A DNA stretch of 64,000 nucleotides from Flavobacteriales bacterium (GTDB taxonomy: Bacteria > Bacteroidota > Bacteroidia > JACJYZ01). The stretch lies in the NCBI GenBank assembly GCA_020635855.1, contig JACJYZ010000002.1, positions 1,798,001 to 1,862,000 of the forward strand, read 5' to 3'. Position 1 is the stretch's first letter, and every line of letters begins with the position of its first letter. Both the position numbers and the translations under genes were made by a program. Below are positions 25,379 to 36,748 of the stretch, piece by piece. The notes under the pieces were generated by a model. That model did no database searches, was not told where the DNA came from, and was given only the letters and a program-made list of their open reading frames with translations.

Positions 25379-27094
25379 ATGAAAAAGCTCATCTTCATTC
25401 TTGCCGCCTTCCTGGCACAACCGGTTTTCGCACAGGAAGCAACGGACATCACTGCCAAATCCGACATTCGGCATGTAACCGTTTACCTTGACGGTGCCGA
25501 GATCACGAGGGAAGCCAACGTGAACCTTGCTTCCGGCAGAAACCGCATCCTGTTCAAAGGCCTCTCCCCACAGGTCAACCCCTCCAGCATCCGGGTGACC
25601 TCTGCTGAAGACCTGAGCATCCTGTCCATCAACAACGAGATCAACTACCTCGACCATGAGGAGAGCCAGCCGCGTATTGCCATGCTGCGCGACTCTGTGG
25701 AGAAAGTGAACCGGCAGCTGACCCGCGTCAACGACGACCGCGACGCCTATAACACCGAAAAGAACATGCTGCTCAAGAACCAGAGCCTGGGTGGGCAAAA
25801 CAACGGGGTATCCGTGACCGATCTGAAGCTGGCAGCCGACTACTTCCGCAACCGCATCCGCGAGATCAACAATGCCATCTCCGACCTGAACGAGCGCTCC
25901 ACTGAACTCACCAAAACCCGCAACCGCCTGCAGCAACAGCTGAATGAGTTGAACGCCAAAAGTCAGTATGTGCGCGGCGAAGTAACCATCACCGTGAACG
26001 CATCCCGCACCACCAGCACCAGGATCACCCTGAGCTACATGATCCGCGACGCCGGTTGGGTACCCGTGTACGACATCCGCGCCACCGACGCCAACCAACC
26101 CATCCAACTTACCTACAAGGCCAAAGTGTTTAACAATTCCCAGATCGACTGGAAGAACGTGCCCCTCACCCTCTCCACCGCCAACCCGTCTCAACAGGCG
26201 AGCAAGCCGGAGCTGAATCCGTGGTACCTGGCATACCGCAACATCGGTGGTAAAGCCATGGCGAACTTCGGCACGTTCAATAAACAGGAACCGGAAATGT
26301 TGATGGTGCCGGATCAAAAAGCCAGGGAAGAAGCCGCACCACGCAAAGCGTACGGCAATGAAGGGGTCACGTTGGATGAGATCCGGAAGGATAGCGGATA
26401 CGGAGAAACCCGTATGATGTTGCCTCACAACCAGGGCACCATGCTCGAAATCGCCGACCTGAACATCAGCTTCGACATCAAGGATAAATACACCATCCCA
26501 TCCGACACCAAACCTTATATGGTGGAGGTCGGCCAGCACACCCTCAATGCCACCTACCAGCATTTCGCCATACCCAAGGTGGAGAGTGCCGCCTTCCTCC
26601 TGGCGCGTGTAAGCGGATGGGAAAACATGAACCTGGTGACCGGTTACGCCAACATCTATTTCGACGGAACGTACCTGGGACAGTCGTTCATCAACACAGC
26701 AGAGATTACCGACACGCTTGACATCTCCCTGGGCCGCGACAGCAAGGTGATGGTAAGCCGCGAGACCGTGAAGGAATTCACTTCAAAGAAAACCATCGGC
26801 GCCAACGTCAAGGAATCGTATGGGTATAAGATCACGGTCAAAAATACCCGGGGCGGCAACATCGACCTGACCGTGCTGGACCAGTTGCCCGTATCTCAGA
26901 ACAGCGAAATCGAGGTGAGTCCGGGCGACCTTGCAGGCGCCGAACACAATACACTCACGGGCGAACTGAAGTGGCACCAGTCGGTAACGGCCGGACAAAG
27001 CCAGGCATTCAACTTCGGCTATTCCGTCAAATACCCGAAGAACAAACCCATCGAGACACAGCAGATCCGGTCGCAAAACGTACGGTATTTCTAA
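25379..27094 (+). CDS. Mucoidy inhibitor MuiA-like protein (DUF4140/DUF4139)
   Basis: Secreted or surface protein of 571 residues. A signal peptide (MKKLIFILAAFLAQPVFAQ) is followed by the DUF4140 N-terminal domain (VTVYLDGAEITREA near residue 35), a coiled-coil stretch (about residues 100-185) and the DUF4139 beta-rich domain (LSYMIRDAGWVPVYDIRA near 218, ending in YSVKYPKNKPI). In some MuiA-like proteins a CarboxypepD_reg insert follows; none is obvious here. The family is widespread and its molecular function unknown. Expressed from its own promoter. Confidence 0.9.
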   Translation: MKKLIFILAAFLAQPVFAQEATDITAKSDIRHVTVYLDGAEITREANVNLASGRNRILFKGLSPQVNPSSIRVTSAEDLSILSINNEINYLDHEESQPRIAMLRDSVEKVNRQLTRVNDDRDAYNTEKNMLLKNQSLGGQNNGVSVTDLKLAADYFRNRIREINNAISDLNERSTELTKTRNRLQQQLNELNAKSQYVRGEVTITVNASRTTSTRITLSYMIRDAGWVPVYDIRATDANQPIQLTYKAKVFNNSQIDWKNVPLTLSTANPSQQASKPELNPWYLAYRNIGGKAMANFGTFNKQEPEMLMVPDQKAREEAAPRKAYGNEGVTLDEIRKDSGYGETRMMLPHNQGTMLEIADLNISFDIKDKYTIPSDTKPYMVEVGQHTLNATYQHFAIPKVESAAFLLARVSGWENMNLVTGYANIYFDGTYLGQSFINTAEITDTLDISLGRDSKVMVSRETVKEFTSKKTIGANVKESYGYKITVKNTRGGNIDLTVLDQLPVSQNSEIEVSPGDLAGAEHNTLTGELKWHQSVTAGQSQAFNFGYSVKYPKNKPIETQQIRSQNVRYF

Positions 27095-27146
27095 CCGGAT
27101 CACGCAAAAACAAAGGGGTACCGGTGGCCCGTAAGCCGCCTTTGCC

Positions 27147-27154
27147 TACCTTTG
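27147..27154 (+). promoter_or_regulatory. Promoter -7 element of the ABC-F gene
   Basis: TACCTTTG ends four bases before the ATG at 27159, implying a leaderless transcript. Confidence 0.6.
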
Positions 27155-27158
27155 CACC

Positions 27159-29099
<1,941 letters not shown>

Positions 29100-29169
29100 A
29101 AGTCGTTGTTCGTTTTTGTGTTATTCGAAACAGCATTCCTTTGGATGGTGATATGCTATCTAGATTAGG

Positions 29170-29375
29170 AATTAGGAATTAGGAATTAGAAATTAGGAAT
29201 GCGTTGCACGGTCAATTTCTCCTTGCGGTTATGTAAATCGCTTTACTGTATGGACGCTGTGGCGTTAAAGGATTATTCGAAATTCGTTTATGATTTTGCT
29301 AACCTACTTATAAAGGCAAGAAAGAATCTCACGTCGAAACGTTTTTTCCTAATTTCTAATTCCTAATTCCTAATT
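29170..29375. repeat. Foldback element: perfect 30-base inverted repeat
   Basis: Arms at 29170-29199 and 29346-29375 are exact reverse complements and are themselves built of 8-base units (AATTAGGA with one AATTAGAA). The 146-base interior starts with a divergent block A (GCGTTGCACGGTCAATTTCT). The right arm ends 32 bases before the ATG at 29407. No coding capacity was seen. Confidence 0.93.
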
Positions 29376-29406
29376 TGTACATTTATGCATCATGTTTCTC
29401 CCTCAC

Positions 29407-30027
29407 ATGAAGTACATAAAGATTCTTTTTATACTGCCTGCTTTCTTCGCGTGTTTTCACACCCATGCGCAACAGCTTTACGACAGCCTGGCCACCGCCT
29501 ATTATTCTTCTGAAGCCGCAGCAAACGGCGGGCAACTGAACCAGACTGACCTGCAAGGCCGGAAGCAGGGCATGTGGATCCAGTACCGGGAATACCCCGG
29601 ATACAAGAGTTGGGAAAAAGGCCCCGACATGCCCACCGAAACCTATTTGAGGGAGATCAGCCGGGGACGGTACCTGGACGGAAAGAAGATCGGTGCATGG
29701 TTATATAACCGGAACAGCAGCGATGACCATCATGCACCGGATGTGGAAATTTACATGATAGACGGTTCCATTCAGCAAATGATTGAAGACGGTTCCATCC
29801 AAACCTTGTTCGATGCAGACAGCAGCAACGTCACATCCAATGTGTTCATCGGACGTGATACGGTTTGCATCAAATGTGCCGGGCGAAAATCCTGCACCTA
29901 TTCTTACCAGGGAAACGAATTGTTCACTTCCGGGTACGACCGGCTGGCATTGGAGCAATACCGTTTTTTAAATGGCATATACTTCGACAAATTAAAAGCC
30001 ATCCGGAAAGACGAAGACAAGCTGTGA
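29407..30027 (+). CDS. Hypothetical secreted protein
   Basis: No family is recognised with confidence. The product of 206 residues starts MKYIKILFILPAFFACFHTHAQ, a signal peptide with a possible lipobox-like cysteine but no proper lipobox. The mature part contains GRKQGMWIQY and GKKIGAWL, which resemble MORN-like or toxin-antitoxin 'YwqK' beta-hairpin repeats found in many Bacteroidota envelope proteins. A cysteine cluster CIKCAGRKSC lies near the C-terminus. The ATG at 29407 is preferred to 29392 because it gives a normal signal peptide. Confidence 0.7.
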   Translation: MKYIKILFILPAFFACFHTHAQQLYDSLATAYYSSEAAANGGQLNQTDLQGRKQGMWIQYREYPGYKSWEKGPDMPTETYLREISRGRYLDGKKIGAWLYNRNSSDDHHAPDVEIYMIDGSIQQMIEDGSIQTLFDADSSNVTSNVFIGRDTVCIKCAGRKSCTYSYQGNELFTSGYDRLALEQYRFLNGIYFDKLKAIRKDEDKL

Positions 30028-30050
30028 CAGGCAACCGGGGATAATTTACA

Positions 30051-30058
30051 TATCTTCG
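30051..30058 (+). promoter_or_regulatory. -7-like element of the AI-2E transporter gene
   Basis: TATCTTCG (one mismatch from TAnnTTTG) in the context TATCTTCGCG, the same as before trxB. It lies 18 bases upstream of the ATG at 30077. Confidence 0.4.
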
Positions 30059-30076
30059 CGCCAATCAACCGACACC

Positions 30077-31141
30077 ATGCAAATCAATCGTCTTACCAAC
30101 CTGCTGATCATTTCGATTGCCGTTGTGGTCATCCTGATCTACGGACAATCGTTGCTGGTTCCGTTCATCTGCGCCTGGCTGGTTTGGTTCCTGATCCGGG
30201 AGATCACCAAGTTCCTGAACCGGGCGTCGTTCATACGTAAACATGTTCCTCATTGGTTGAACAGCCTGCTTGCCTCCCTGCTGATCTTCGGGATCCTCTC
30301 GGTGATCACCCGCATCCTTTCCGACAACATTCAAAACCTCGCACGTGCCTATCCTTCCTACCAGTCGAACATCCGGTTGCTGACCGACCAGCTTGTTCAG
30401 TGGCTGAATGTAGATATTGAAGCATATGTAACGGATCTTGCCGGCAAGATGGAATTCGGAAAGCTGCTCGCATCCATCTTTAACTCCCTCACCGACATCA
30501 TTGGAAACGCCGTGATGATTGTGATTTATGTACTATTTATCTTCATCGAAGAAGCGTATTTCATGCCCAAACTCAAAGCGGTGTTCGACAAGAAGTCGGA
30601 ATTTGAAACTGTATACGGCATGCTCGGTCAGATCGGCGACAGCATCACCCACTATGTAGGACTCAAAACATTTGTAAGCGTGATCACCGGCGGACTGGGC
30701 TACATCGTACTGATGATCATCGGCGTGCAGGCTCCTTTCTTCTGGGCTTTCCTGTTGTTCCTTCTGAACTTCATTCCCACCGTGGGCTCGCTGATCGGCA
30801 CGTTGTTCCCGACCGTGTTCGCCCTGTTGCAATTCGGTGAGTTCTTACCGGCTGTATATGTACTGGTTTTTGTAGGCGCCATCCAGCTGCTCGTGGGCAA
30901 CGTGCTTGAACCAAAGCTCATGGGAAATTCGCTGAACATTAGTCCGCTCGTCACCATCCTTTCCCTTTCCTTTTGGGGAGCGATCTGGGGCATCACCGGC
31001 ATGATCATGAGCGTTCCCATCACCGTAATTCTTGTGCTGGTATTCGCTCACTTCCCCCAAACCCGCCCCATCGCAATCATGCTTTCGGAAAAAGGCCAGG
31101 TCACCGACGGAAGTAATCAGGCAGCGGAAGATGAAAAGTAA
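30077..31141 (+). CDS. AI-2E family transporter (PerM/TqsA-like)
   Basis: A 354-residue inner-membrane protein with about seven or eight membrane helices: two at the N-terminus, a helical amphipathic domain (residues 75-145) and a C-terminal cluster with the conserved LNFIPTVGSLIGTLFP segment near 234 and the LGNVLEPKLMG-like VGNVLEPKLMGNSLNISP near 275. Family members are named for AI-2 export, but other members act as exporters of varied small molecules or as Na+/H+ exchangers. Six bases separate it from the next gene. Confidence 0.92.
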   Translation: MQINRLTNLLIISIAVVVILIYGQSLLVPFICAWLVWFLIREITKFLNRASFIRKHVPHWLNSLLASLLIFGILSVITRILSDNIQNLARAYPSYQSNIRLLTDQLVQWLNVDIEAYVTDLAGKMEFGKLLASIFNSLTDIIGNAVMIVIYVLFIFIEEAYFMPKLKAVFDKKSEFETVYGMLGQIGDSITHYVGLKTFVSVITGGLGYIVLMIIGVQAPFFWAFLLFLLNFIPTVGSLIGTLFPTVFALLQFGEFLPAVYVLVFVGAIQLLVGNVLEPKLMGNSLNISPLVTILSLSFWGAIWGITGMIMSVPITVILVLVFAHFPQTRPIAIMLSEKGQVTDGSNQAAEDEK

Positions 31142-31147
31142 ATTGAA

Positions 31148-32437
31148 ATGAAACTACATACCGTACTTCCGGCATTCGGATTTATCTGGGCTTTGGGATC
31201 GGGAAGCCCGGTCTTTGGTCAACAATACCAACCGGGATACATCATCACAAATGAAGGTGATACGATCAAGGGCAAGGTAGACATCGGGCCGAGGAACAAA
31301 TCGCTCACAAGCATTCACTTTGTCATCAACGGACTGGAACGGGTCGACACCTACAATACAACTGATATTGCTGCATTCGGAACAGAAGGACAAGTATACA
31401 AAAGCGCCTCCTTCGATATCGACCCGCAGCCGACGGAAACAAGTCTTCTTACCTTCAATAAAGACCAGTCCATGCTGCACAGCCGCGGGTTCGTGCGCGA
31501 AGTTGCATCCGGCCCCAAAAGCTTGTACACTTTCACCGATAACACCTTCAAAAAGCACTACTATATCCATACAGACTCAACATATGACCTGCTGGTGTTC
31601 CGTCGATTCAAAGTATACAAAAACAAAACCGGCGCCCAGGGAAGTACGATCGGAATCGGAGAGAACAAGGCATATGTATCGCAACTGATGGTATACTTTG
31701 CGGGATGTCCGGCGGTGGTAAACAAACTGAACAATACGCTTTACAACGAAAGATCGCTGGCATCCGTCTTCGCAACCTATTACGAAAACTGCGCACCGGG
31801 ACAAGGTGAAATCAAACTGATCCGCATCCGTCACAGCCAACGGATGGGTATCATTGCCGGACTTTCCGCCAGTAAAATCGACGTCAGGGAACCCAGCGGA
31901 GAGATACGATTCATGGAAGCCACCAACTATCCCGTCTCCCGTGATTTCACCTGTGGTGTTTTTTATGAAAGATCATTGCCATGGTATAAAAACAGATGGG
32001 CTCTCAATGCGGAGCTACTGTGGTATCGGTACCATACCAAAGGAAGCTATGTGGAGAAGTTCTCGTCGCAGTACAACACGGTCAGCACAAGTGAAATGAA
32101 CGGTTCGCTGGTAAGGGGTGCGGCACAGCTCCTGTATACCATCCCCATGCATACCTTTGATGTTCAACTGGAAGCCGGCGTTTTTACCATGCTTTTCGGA
32201 ACCACATCCTATCATGAAACCATCGTAAAAACAACAAACAATGTTGTTACTACCGAAGAACGTGAAGGCAGCTCACTCACCAACCCCAGCGGATTCGCTT
32301 TGGGTGCGGGCATATCCAAAGGCAGGTGGAAGTTAACAGCCAGCACTGAGGTTTGTCCACCCTTATACTCCGAAACCAACCGGTCCTTCACCTACAGGGG
32401 TTACCTCAAGTTGGGATATGCGATCTTTTCAAAGTAA
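31148..32437 (+). CDS. Hypothetical secreted beta-barrel-like protein
   Basis: No named family recognised. A 429-residue protein with a signal peptide (to about residue 24, ending GSPVFGQ), then a beta-rich domain with GYIITNEGDTIKGKVD, a motif common in Bacteroidota surface proteins of unknown role, and a C-terminal half of alternating hydrophobic strands ending in YLKLGYAIFSK, as in outer-membrane barrels. Probably cotranscribed with the AI-2E transporter gene. Confidence 0.75.
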   Translation: MKLHTVLPAFGFIWALGSGSPVFGQQYQPGYIITNEGDTIKGKVDIGPRNKSLTSIHFVINGLERVDTYNTTDIAAFGTEGQVYKSASFDIDPQPTETSLLTFNKDQSMLHSRGFVREVASGPKSLYTFTDNTFKKHYYIHTDSTYDLLVFRRFKVYKNKTGAQGSTIGIGENKAYVSQLMVYFAGCPAVVNKLNNTLYNERSLASVFATYYENCAPGQGEIKLIRIRHSQRMGIIAGLSASKIDVREPSGEIRFMEATNYPVSRDFTCGVFYERSLPWYKNRWALNAELLWYRYHTKGSYVEKFSSQYNTVSTSEMNGSLVRGAAQLLYTIPMHTFDVQLEAGVFTMLFGTTSYHETIVKTTNNVVTTEEREGSSLTNPSGFALGAGISKGRWKLTASTEVCPPLYSETNRSFTYRGYLKLGYAIFSK

Positions 32438-32476
32438 CCCTGCCTGAGGCTGCTTCTCTGCAAAGCTTTTCTTTTC

Positions 32477-32484
32477 TACATTTG
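32477..32484 (+). promoter_or_regulatory. Promoter -7 element
   Basis: TACATTTG, perfect TAnnTTTG, 19 bases upstream of the ATG at 32504. It probably serves the hypothetical gene and smpB. Confidence 0.55.
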
Positions 32485-32503
32485 ATGCGGTAACACACAA
32501 GAC

Positions 32504-33610
32504 ATGCAAATCATTCCCCCCATACAACTTTCCATGTTCTCCAACCTGGACGTAGTGGAAGTGCTTAAGCTGGGCGGCATCGGACTTGGTTTTCTCATCG
32601 CCTTGCTCGCCTACCTGATCATCAGGAATGAGCAAAAGCGGGAATACATGAGAAAAGGAGTGCTGTTGTTCATGGGCATGTTCATGGTGTTCGCCATGGG
32701 CATACTGGTGTTTGTGGTGGTATCAGATCCCAACCGCCCGGGAGGTGCGTCGCTCAAGTTGGGTGGCAACCCGCTGGCATTGTTCGACCCATCAATAGCC
32801 GTTGCCGGCGACCTGACCGCCAGTGAATACTTCATTGATTCAAGGCTCGGGATCGCATTCCGCAAACCGGGCAGCAAATGGTCGGAAGTCAAATCCGGTA
32901 AAGGAATGAGAGACGTACTGCGTTTATCGGGCCTCGAGGTGGATATACATGCAGCGGAAAAAGCCATGCAAAACAACGCACTGGGTAACCTGTTATGGAA
33001 TGCCGAATACATGTATTTTGATTTACCCAACAGCCAAACGAGGGTGTACGCCACAGACAGCACGTCTACTTCGTTGTCGCGATCACTGGTGGAAGATTAC
33101 GAAAAATCATACACCTTCGATGTGTTCAAAAGCAATTTCCCGGATTCGGTACTGGCCGCATACAGCGAAGACAGCCTTCAATATTTCTACCGGTTTCAGA
33201 AAGCACTGAACATGCACCAATACCGGCAAGAACTGGTGGGTTTCGACAGCCTGGATGTGGCCGAACGTTTCCTGGTGCTGGTATACGACAAAAAACTTCT
33301 TCCTCCTGCCCTTTCCAACATGAGCCTTCCGAGCTTTGCCAACATCCTCATCTCTACGCAGGGATTGAATGTGGACGAACTCATCGCCACCCAGAAGAGC
33401 ATCATGTATGGTACATCCATCAGCATAGATCATGTGATGTTCAAGAACAAACCCACCACTGTTGACATTGTTCACGCAGGGTATGTCACCGAAAGCGAAG
33501 ACCATTTTTACCTGGTGGAGATCAGTCATTGCTCCCAACTTGAATCCAACGTACGTACATGGGAGGAACTTCAGAAAATACTTTATAGTCTGACCATCAT
33601 CGGACACTGA
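32504..33610 (+). CDS. Hypothetical membrane protein
   Basis: Family not recognised. 368 residues with two membrane helices close to the N-terminus (about residues 26-44 and 53-73), followed by a soluble domain of about 290 residues. That domain carries the motif YFIDSRLGIAFRKPGSKW, reminiscent of the small PsbP-like or DUF1795 domains that read 'protein of interest is described by a single peptide start', but the match is weak. It is seven bases upstream of smpB. Confidence 0.65.
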   Translation: MQIIPPIQLSMFSNLDVVEVLKLGGIGLGFLIALLAYLIIRNEQKREYMRKGVLLFMGMFMVFAMGILVFVVVSDPNRPGGASLKLGGNPLALFDPSIAVAGDLTASEYFIDSRLGIAFRKPGSKWSEVKSGKGMRDVLRLSGLEVDIHAAEKAMQNNALGNLLWNAEYMYFDLPNSQTRVYATDSTSTSLSRSLVEDYEKSYTFDVFKSNFPDSVLAAYSEDSLQYFYRFQKALNMHQYRQELVGFDSLDVAERFLVLVYDKKLLPPALSNMSLPSFANILISTQGLNVDELIATQKSIMYGTSISIDHVMFKNKPTTVDIVHAGYVTESEDHFYLVEISHCSQLESNVRTWEELQKILYSLTIIGH

Positions 33611-33617
33611 CCAGACC

Positions 33618-34067
33618 ATGGCTGACCAGATCCATATAAAAAACAAGAAAGCGGGATTCGAATATCACCTGCTTGAGACCTTTACCGCAGGCATGGTGCT
33701 GACCGGTAGCGAGATCAAATCCATCCGCGCCGGGAAAGCCAACATCAATGAAGCCTTTTGTGCCTTCATCAACGAAGGGTTGTGGGTACGTGGCATGCAC
33801 ATCGCGCCTTATGAACAGGCCAGCTATACCAACCATGAAGAAAAACGCGACCGCAAACTGCTGCTTAACCAGCGGGAGCTTGATAAGATCTCCAAGATGA
33901 TGCAGGACCAGGGACTTACCATCATACCAACGTCTCTGTTCATCAACGACCGGGGTTACGCGAAACTGGGCATTGCCGTGGCCAAAGGAAAAAAGCTGCA
34001 CGACAAACGGGAAGACCTCAAAAAGAAAGACAGCAAACGGGAGATGGACCGGGCCATGAAAAGGTAG
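33618..34067 (+). CDS. smpB: SsrA-binding protein SmpB
   Basis: Binds tmRNA and carries it to stalled ribosomes for trans-translation. At 149 residues it has the normal length. Hallmarks are NKKAGFEYHLLETFTAGMVLTG near the start, GSEIKSIRAGKANI at about 30-43, the tmRNA-binding NHEEKRDRKLLL near 77, and the basic C-terminal tail (KKKDSKREMDRAMKR) that enters the mRNA channel. The ssrA gene itself is not in this window. Confidence 0.97.
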   Translation: MADQIHIKNKKAGFEYHLLETFTAGMVLTGSEIKSIRAGKANINEAFCAFINEGLWVRGMHIAPYEQASYTNHEEKRDRKLLLNQRELDKISKMMQDQGLTIIPTSLFINDRGYAKLGIAVAKGKKLHDKREDLKKKDSKREMDRAMKR

Positions 34068-34301
34068 CTGATACCCTTCCCGTAAAATACAATTACTTCT
34101 TTCGATATATATTTTGCAAGCCAGGAAAAACATGGCATGTAAATTGCAACACCGGTAACCGGATCATTGATAGCCGGCATTCGCATCCTCTTTGCCGTCT
34201 GATCCGCACCTTCCCCTGCCCTTCTGTTTCTATTTTATACATAGATTTTTTACATTCGGAATTCATTCACCCATTCATACACCTAACCTTAAACCATTGC
34301 T

Positions 34302-34934
34302 ATGAAAACAACACATGCCAAATCACTTAAAACCGCCATTGCTGCACTCACACTGCTGATCGGGTTCTTTTTTTCTGCTCCGTTTGCCCATGCACAGGAC
34401 CAGGAGGACATTGCCAAAACATACCGGAAATCATTTGTGTTCAGTCCGATTTATCTTATGGATAAGACCTTCATGGCGGGCATTGAGTGGCTTAACCCGG
34501 ATTACAACAAAAGCTGGATAACGAGTGCAGGTATCACTTTGGATTGGAATGACCGGGGGTATCATCAACTGGGCGGAGCTGTAGAATTCCAAAGAAGAGA
34601 GTATTTCATCTCCCCCGGCGTGGGCCAAAAGGGTGTCGTTCCGTTTTTTGCCTACTACCTGTCGGGCAGCTATGCAAAAACAGAAAGAGATAACTATCCC
34701 TTTTATGAGACCCAACACACCAAAGAATACAATGTCTCCGGGGGAATTGGGTTTGGACTGCGGGTGCTTGTGCAAAGAAGGTTGTGGGCAGACCTGCTGG
34801 CCGGAGGTGGCCTGGCTGCATCAGGATCTGATAATGATTGGGCCGCCACCTCCTATACGGTAGCAACCCATAACCGGGTGAACGGCATTAAGCCGGCAGG
34901 AAAATTAGGACTGCAGATAGGCTTTCTTTTCTGA
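34302..34934 (+). CDS. Hypothetical outer-membrane-type protein
   Basis: A 210-residue protein with a long signal peptide (about 35 residues, ending FAHAQ). The mature part alternates hydrophobic and polar residues with many aromatic and glycine residues, and closes in GKLGLQIGFLF, with a terminal Phe as expected of small outer-membrane barrels. No named family recognised. A strong terminator follows. Confidence 0.72.
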   Translation: MKTTHAKSLKTAIAALTLLIGFFFSAPFAHAQDQEDIAKTYRKSFVFSPIYLMDKTFMAGIEWLNPDYNKSWITSAGITLDWNDRGYHQLGGAVEFQRREYFISPGVGQKGVVPFFAYYLSGSYAKTERDNYPFYETQHTKEYNVSGGIGFGLRVLVQRRLWADLLAGGGLAASGSDNDWAATSYTVATHNRVNGIKPAGKLGLQIGFLF

Positions 34935-34949
34935 CCGGAATCTTGTCAG

Positions 34950-34985
34950 AAAAAACCACATTCGAAGAACGGATGTGGTTTTTTT
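34950..34985 (+). terminator. Rho-independent terminator
   Basis: Twelve-base stem AAAAAACCACAT / ATGTGGTTTTTT with an 11-base loop. The A/T run on both sides lets it act in both directions, though no minus-strand gene ends here. Confidence 0.85.
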
Positions 34986-35081
34986 GTTTTAAAAAACCGG
35001 CACCGCCGAGACCTGGGACACGAGGGTGATTTGGTCCCGTGATTAACCGACGCGTGTTCATTTGGGCCGGATGCGGTACAA

Positions 35082-35498
35082 TCAGAAATGAAATCCCCTT
35101 TCGTGGATGGTGTAAAGACAGAGGACAACCATACATACGACATGAAGCATAAATATCCCCGTGGCGTACCTGTGGGCGGTCCACAAACCATACATCCGTT
35201 CATCCGATGAAACGCAGGCCTTGATTTCCGGCTTGCCTGCTGACAACATACTTAAAACAGGTCCGAATTCATGATATGGATGCCACATATGCTTTTCAAA
35301 AAGATCCGGATGCCTGCGCCTGACATAACGGGATACAACATACCATCCGAGGAAATAATCCCAACAAAACCTAAGGGTAAAGGCCAACATATACCCGGTC
35401 AGTATGTAGGCTGAATAGGCTTTCAGCCCCAAAGAGCCAGCAATGGCAACCAGGGCGGTTGCAATTGCAAATTTTATGTGTGATTGCGAACCTAACAC
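35082..35498 (-). CDS. Small hypothetical membrane protein
   Basis: Not recognised. 138 residues with three probable membrane helices (about residues 10-24, 28-46 and 112-130) and a His/Arg-rich loop (RRRHPDLFEKHMWHPYHEFGP) between the second and third. It has no signs of decay. Supported by length and coherent topology only. Confidence 0.55.
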   Translation of the reverse strand: MLGSQSHIKFAIATALVAIAGSLGLKAYSAYILTGYMLAFTLRFCWDYFLGWYVVSRYVRRRHPDLFEKHMWHPYHEFGPVLSMLSAGKPEIKACVSSDERMYGLWTAHRYATGIFMLHVVCMVVLCLYTIHERGFHF

Positions 35499-35537
35499 CG
35501 AAGGCAGACAGTTACAGGTAAAGATAAGTGAATAAAA

Positions 35538-35567
35538 AAAGCCCCCTGTGATGCGACAGGGGGCTTT
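35538..35567 (-). terminator. Rho-independent terminator of the outer-membrane protein gene
   Basis: GC-rich stem AAAGCCCCCTGT / ACAGGGGGCTTT with a short loop, followed on the minus strand by a T-rich tract. It lies 20 bases after the stop at 35587. Confidence 0.9.
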
Positions 35568-35586
35568 GCAATATATTGGTCTTCGA

Positions 35587-36465
35587 TTAGAAGTGGAAGT
35601 TCAGGCGCAGGGTTCCGTTACCGGTACCTGTCATGTTCTGATCTACATCAATACCGAAGGCACCGCCTTTTCCTGATTCTATGGTTTGCGTACCTGTGTT
35701 GGTACCGTTGGAGCTTTCGGTGGTGGTTGAAGTTGCGGTCATCTTGCCGAACAACAGTCCCCAACCGAACTCACCGCCGACAGAGATCTTGGGCAGAATG
35801 AAGTATTCTGCACCAATGAAACCGCGGACAACGATACCGAAAGTGGAGCTGCCTTTCATTTTGGTAACACGCGCTGCATTTCCGTAGGTATCGGTGGTGA
35901 TGTTGGTACCGAAATTGCTGGAAATAGCTGCTGCATTGCTGGTGGCCGTCATGGCGTTACCATATTCATAAGACTCGCTCGAACCCATGAACACGATCAT
36001 ACCGTCTGCACCATACAAACCCTGCAAACGGGTTTTGCCGCGGCGTTTTTCAATACCGGCACCAATACCGATATGTTTGTTGGAAGACTTCATTTTGTCT
36101 TCTACCATTGCGGGAAGATTCGGGAATGTGGGAGGCGTGGTGGATGATGCATCGCCGATCATTGCAGTCGATGAAGAAGATGTGAAACCCAAACGAAGGA
36201 TTGCCCTTTGCGCGGTGGTTTCATCTACATAACGCTTTCCTACAATGTGCATCAGGCTTCCATCCAGGAATTCGAATGTGGGGGCTGTTCCGCCTGCGTT
36301 AGACAGGAACCTGCCGAAATAGTTCAGAAACGGAGCCGCATCCACACCGATAGACCAGTCGCCGGCCTCGGGCAGGATGGTTTCTCCTTTCTTGGAGGTG
36401 AGATCTTGCGCAAACGTCGCAGAACATCCAAGTAAACATGCCAATACTAGTGTGCTCTTTTTCAT
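35587..36465 (-). CDS. Outer-membrane beta-barrel-like protein
   Basis: A 292-residue protein starting MKKSTLVLACLLGCSATFAQ, a signal peptide with a cysteine that could be read as a weak lipobox. The mature part is Gly/Ser/Thr-rich with a long low-complexity TATSTTTESSNGTNTGTQT segment near residue 245, and ends GNGTLRLNFHF with a terminal Phe, as in outer-membrane barrels. Function unknown. The ATG at 36465 is preferred over 36474 because it starts the signal peptide directly. Confidence 0.78.
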   Translation of the reverse strand: MKKSTLVLACLLGCSATFAQDLTSKKGETILPEAGDWSIGVDAAPFLNYFGRFLSNAGGTAPTFEFLDGSLMHIVGKRYVDETTAQRAILRLGFTSSSSTAMIGDASSTTPPTFPNLPAMVEDKMKSSNKHIGIGAGIEKRRGKTRLQGLYGADGMIVFMGSSESYEYGNAMTATSNAAAISSNFGTNITTDTYGNAARVTKMKGSSTFGIVVRGFIGAEYFILPKISVGGEFGWGLLFGKMTATSTTTESSNGTNTGTQTIESGKGGAFGIDVDQNMTGTGNGTLRLNFHF

Positions 36466-36509
36466 AATTACCAAGTTTAGTAAAACTTAAATTTAAGGTT
36501 AGTTTGGCA

Positions 36510-36517
36510 CAAAGGTA
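36510..36517 (-). promoter_or_regulatory. Promoter -7 element of the outer-membrane protein gene
   Basis: Minus-strand TACCTTTG, 44 bases upstream of the ATG. The leader contains CTAACCTTAAA, also found just before the ATG of the outer-membrane-type gene at 34302. Confidence 0.55.
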
Positions 36518-36748
36518 TCAGACCTCCTATATCCTTCGACCCATGTTATGTTATGGATTATTAACATATCACTGTTAATTAGTCCGGTCTGCCCAACCCA
36601 ATATTTTTTCTCAGGCTTCATGTCCCGATGATCGAATTCACGAATACTTTTTGGATATTGCACCCCGTTCGGAATGCGGATCGCAATCAGCGTTTTCGTA
36701 ACAGTGGAAAATCATAACAGTCGTTTATATCAAGTAGCGAAGGATTCG

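Noticed and set aside
25301..26563. 420-codon minus-strand ORF
   Set aside because: Shadow of the DUF4139 gene. Its sequence is Gly/Val/His-rich with no recognisable domain, while the plus strand has signal peptide and domain motifs.
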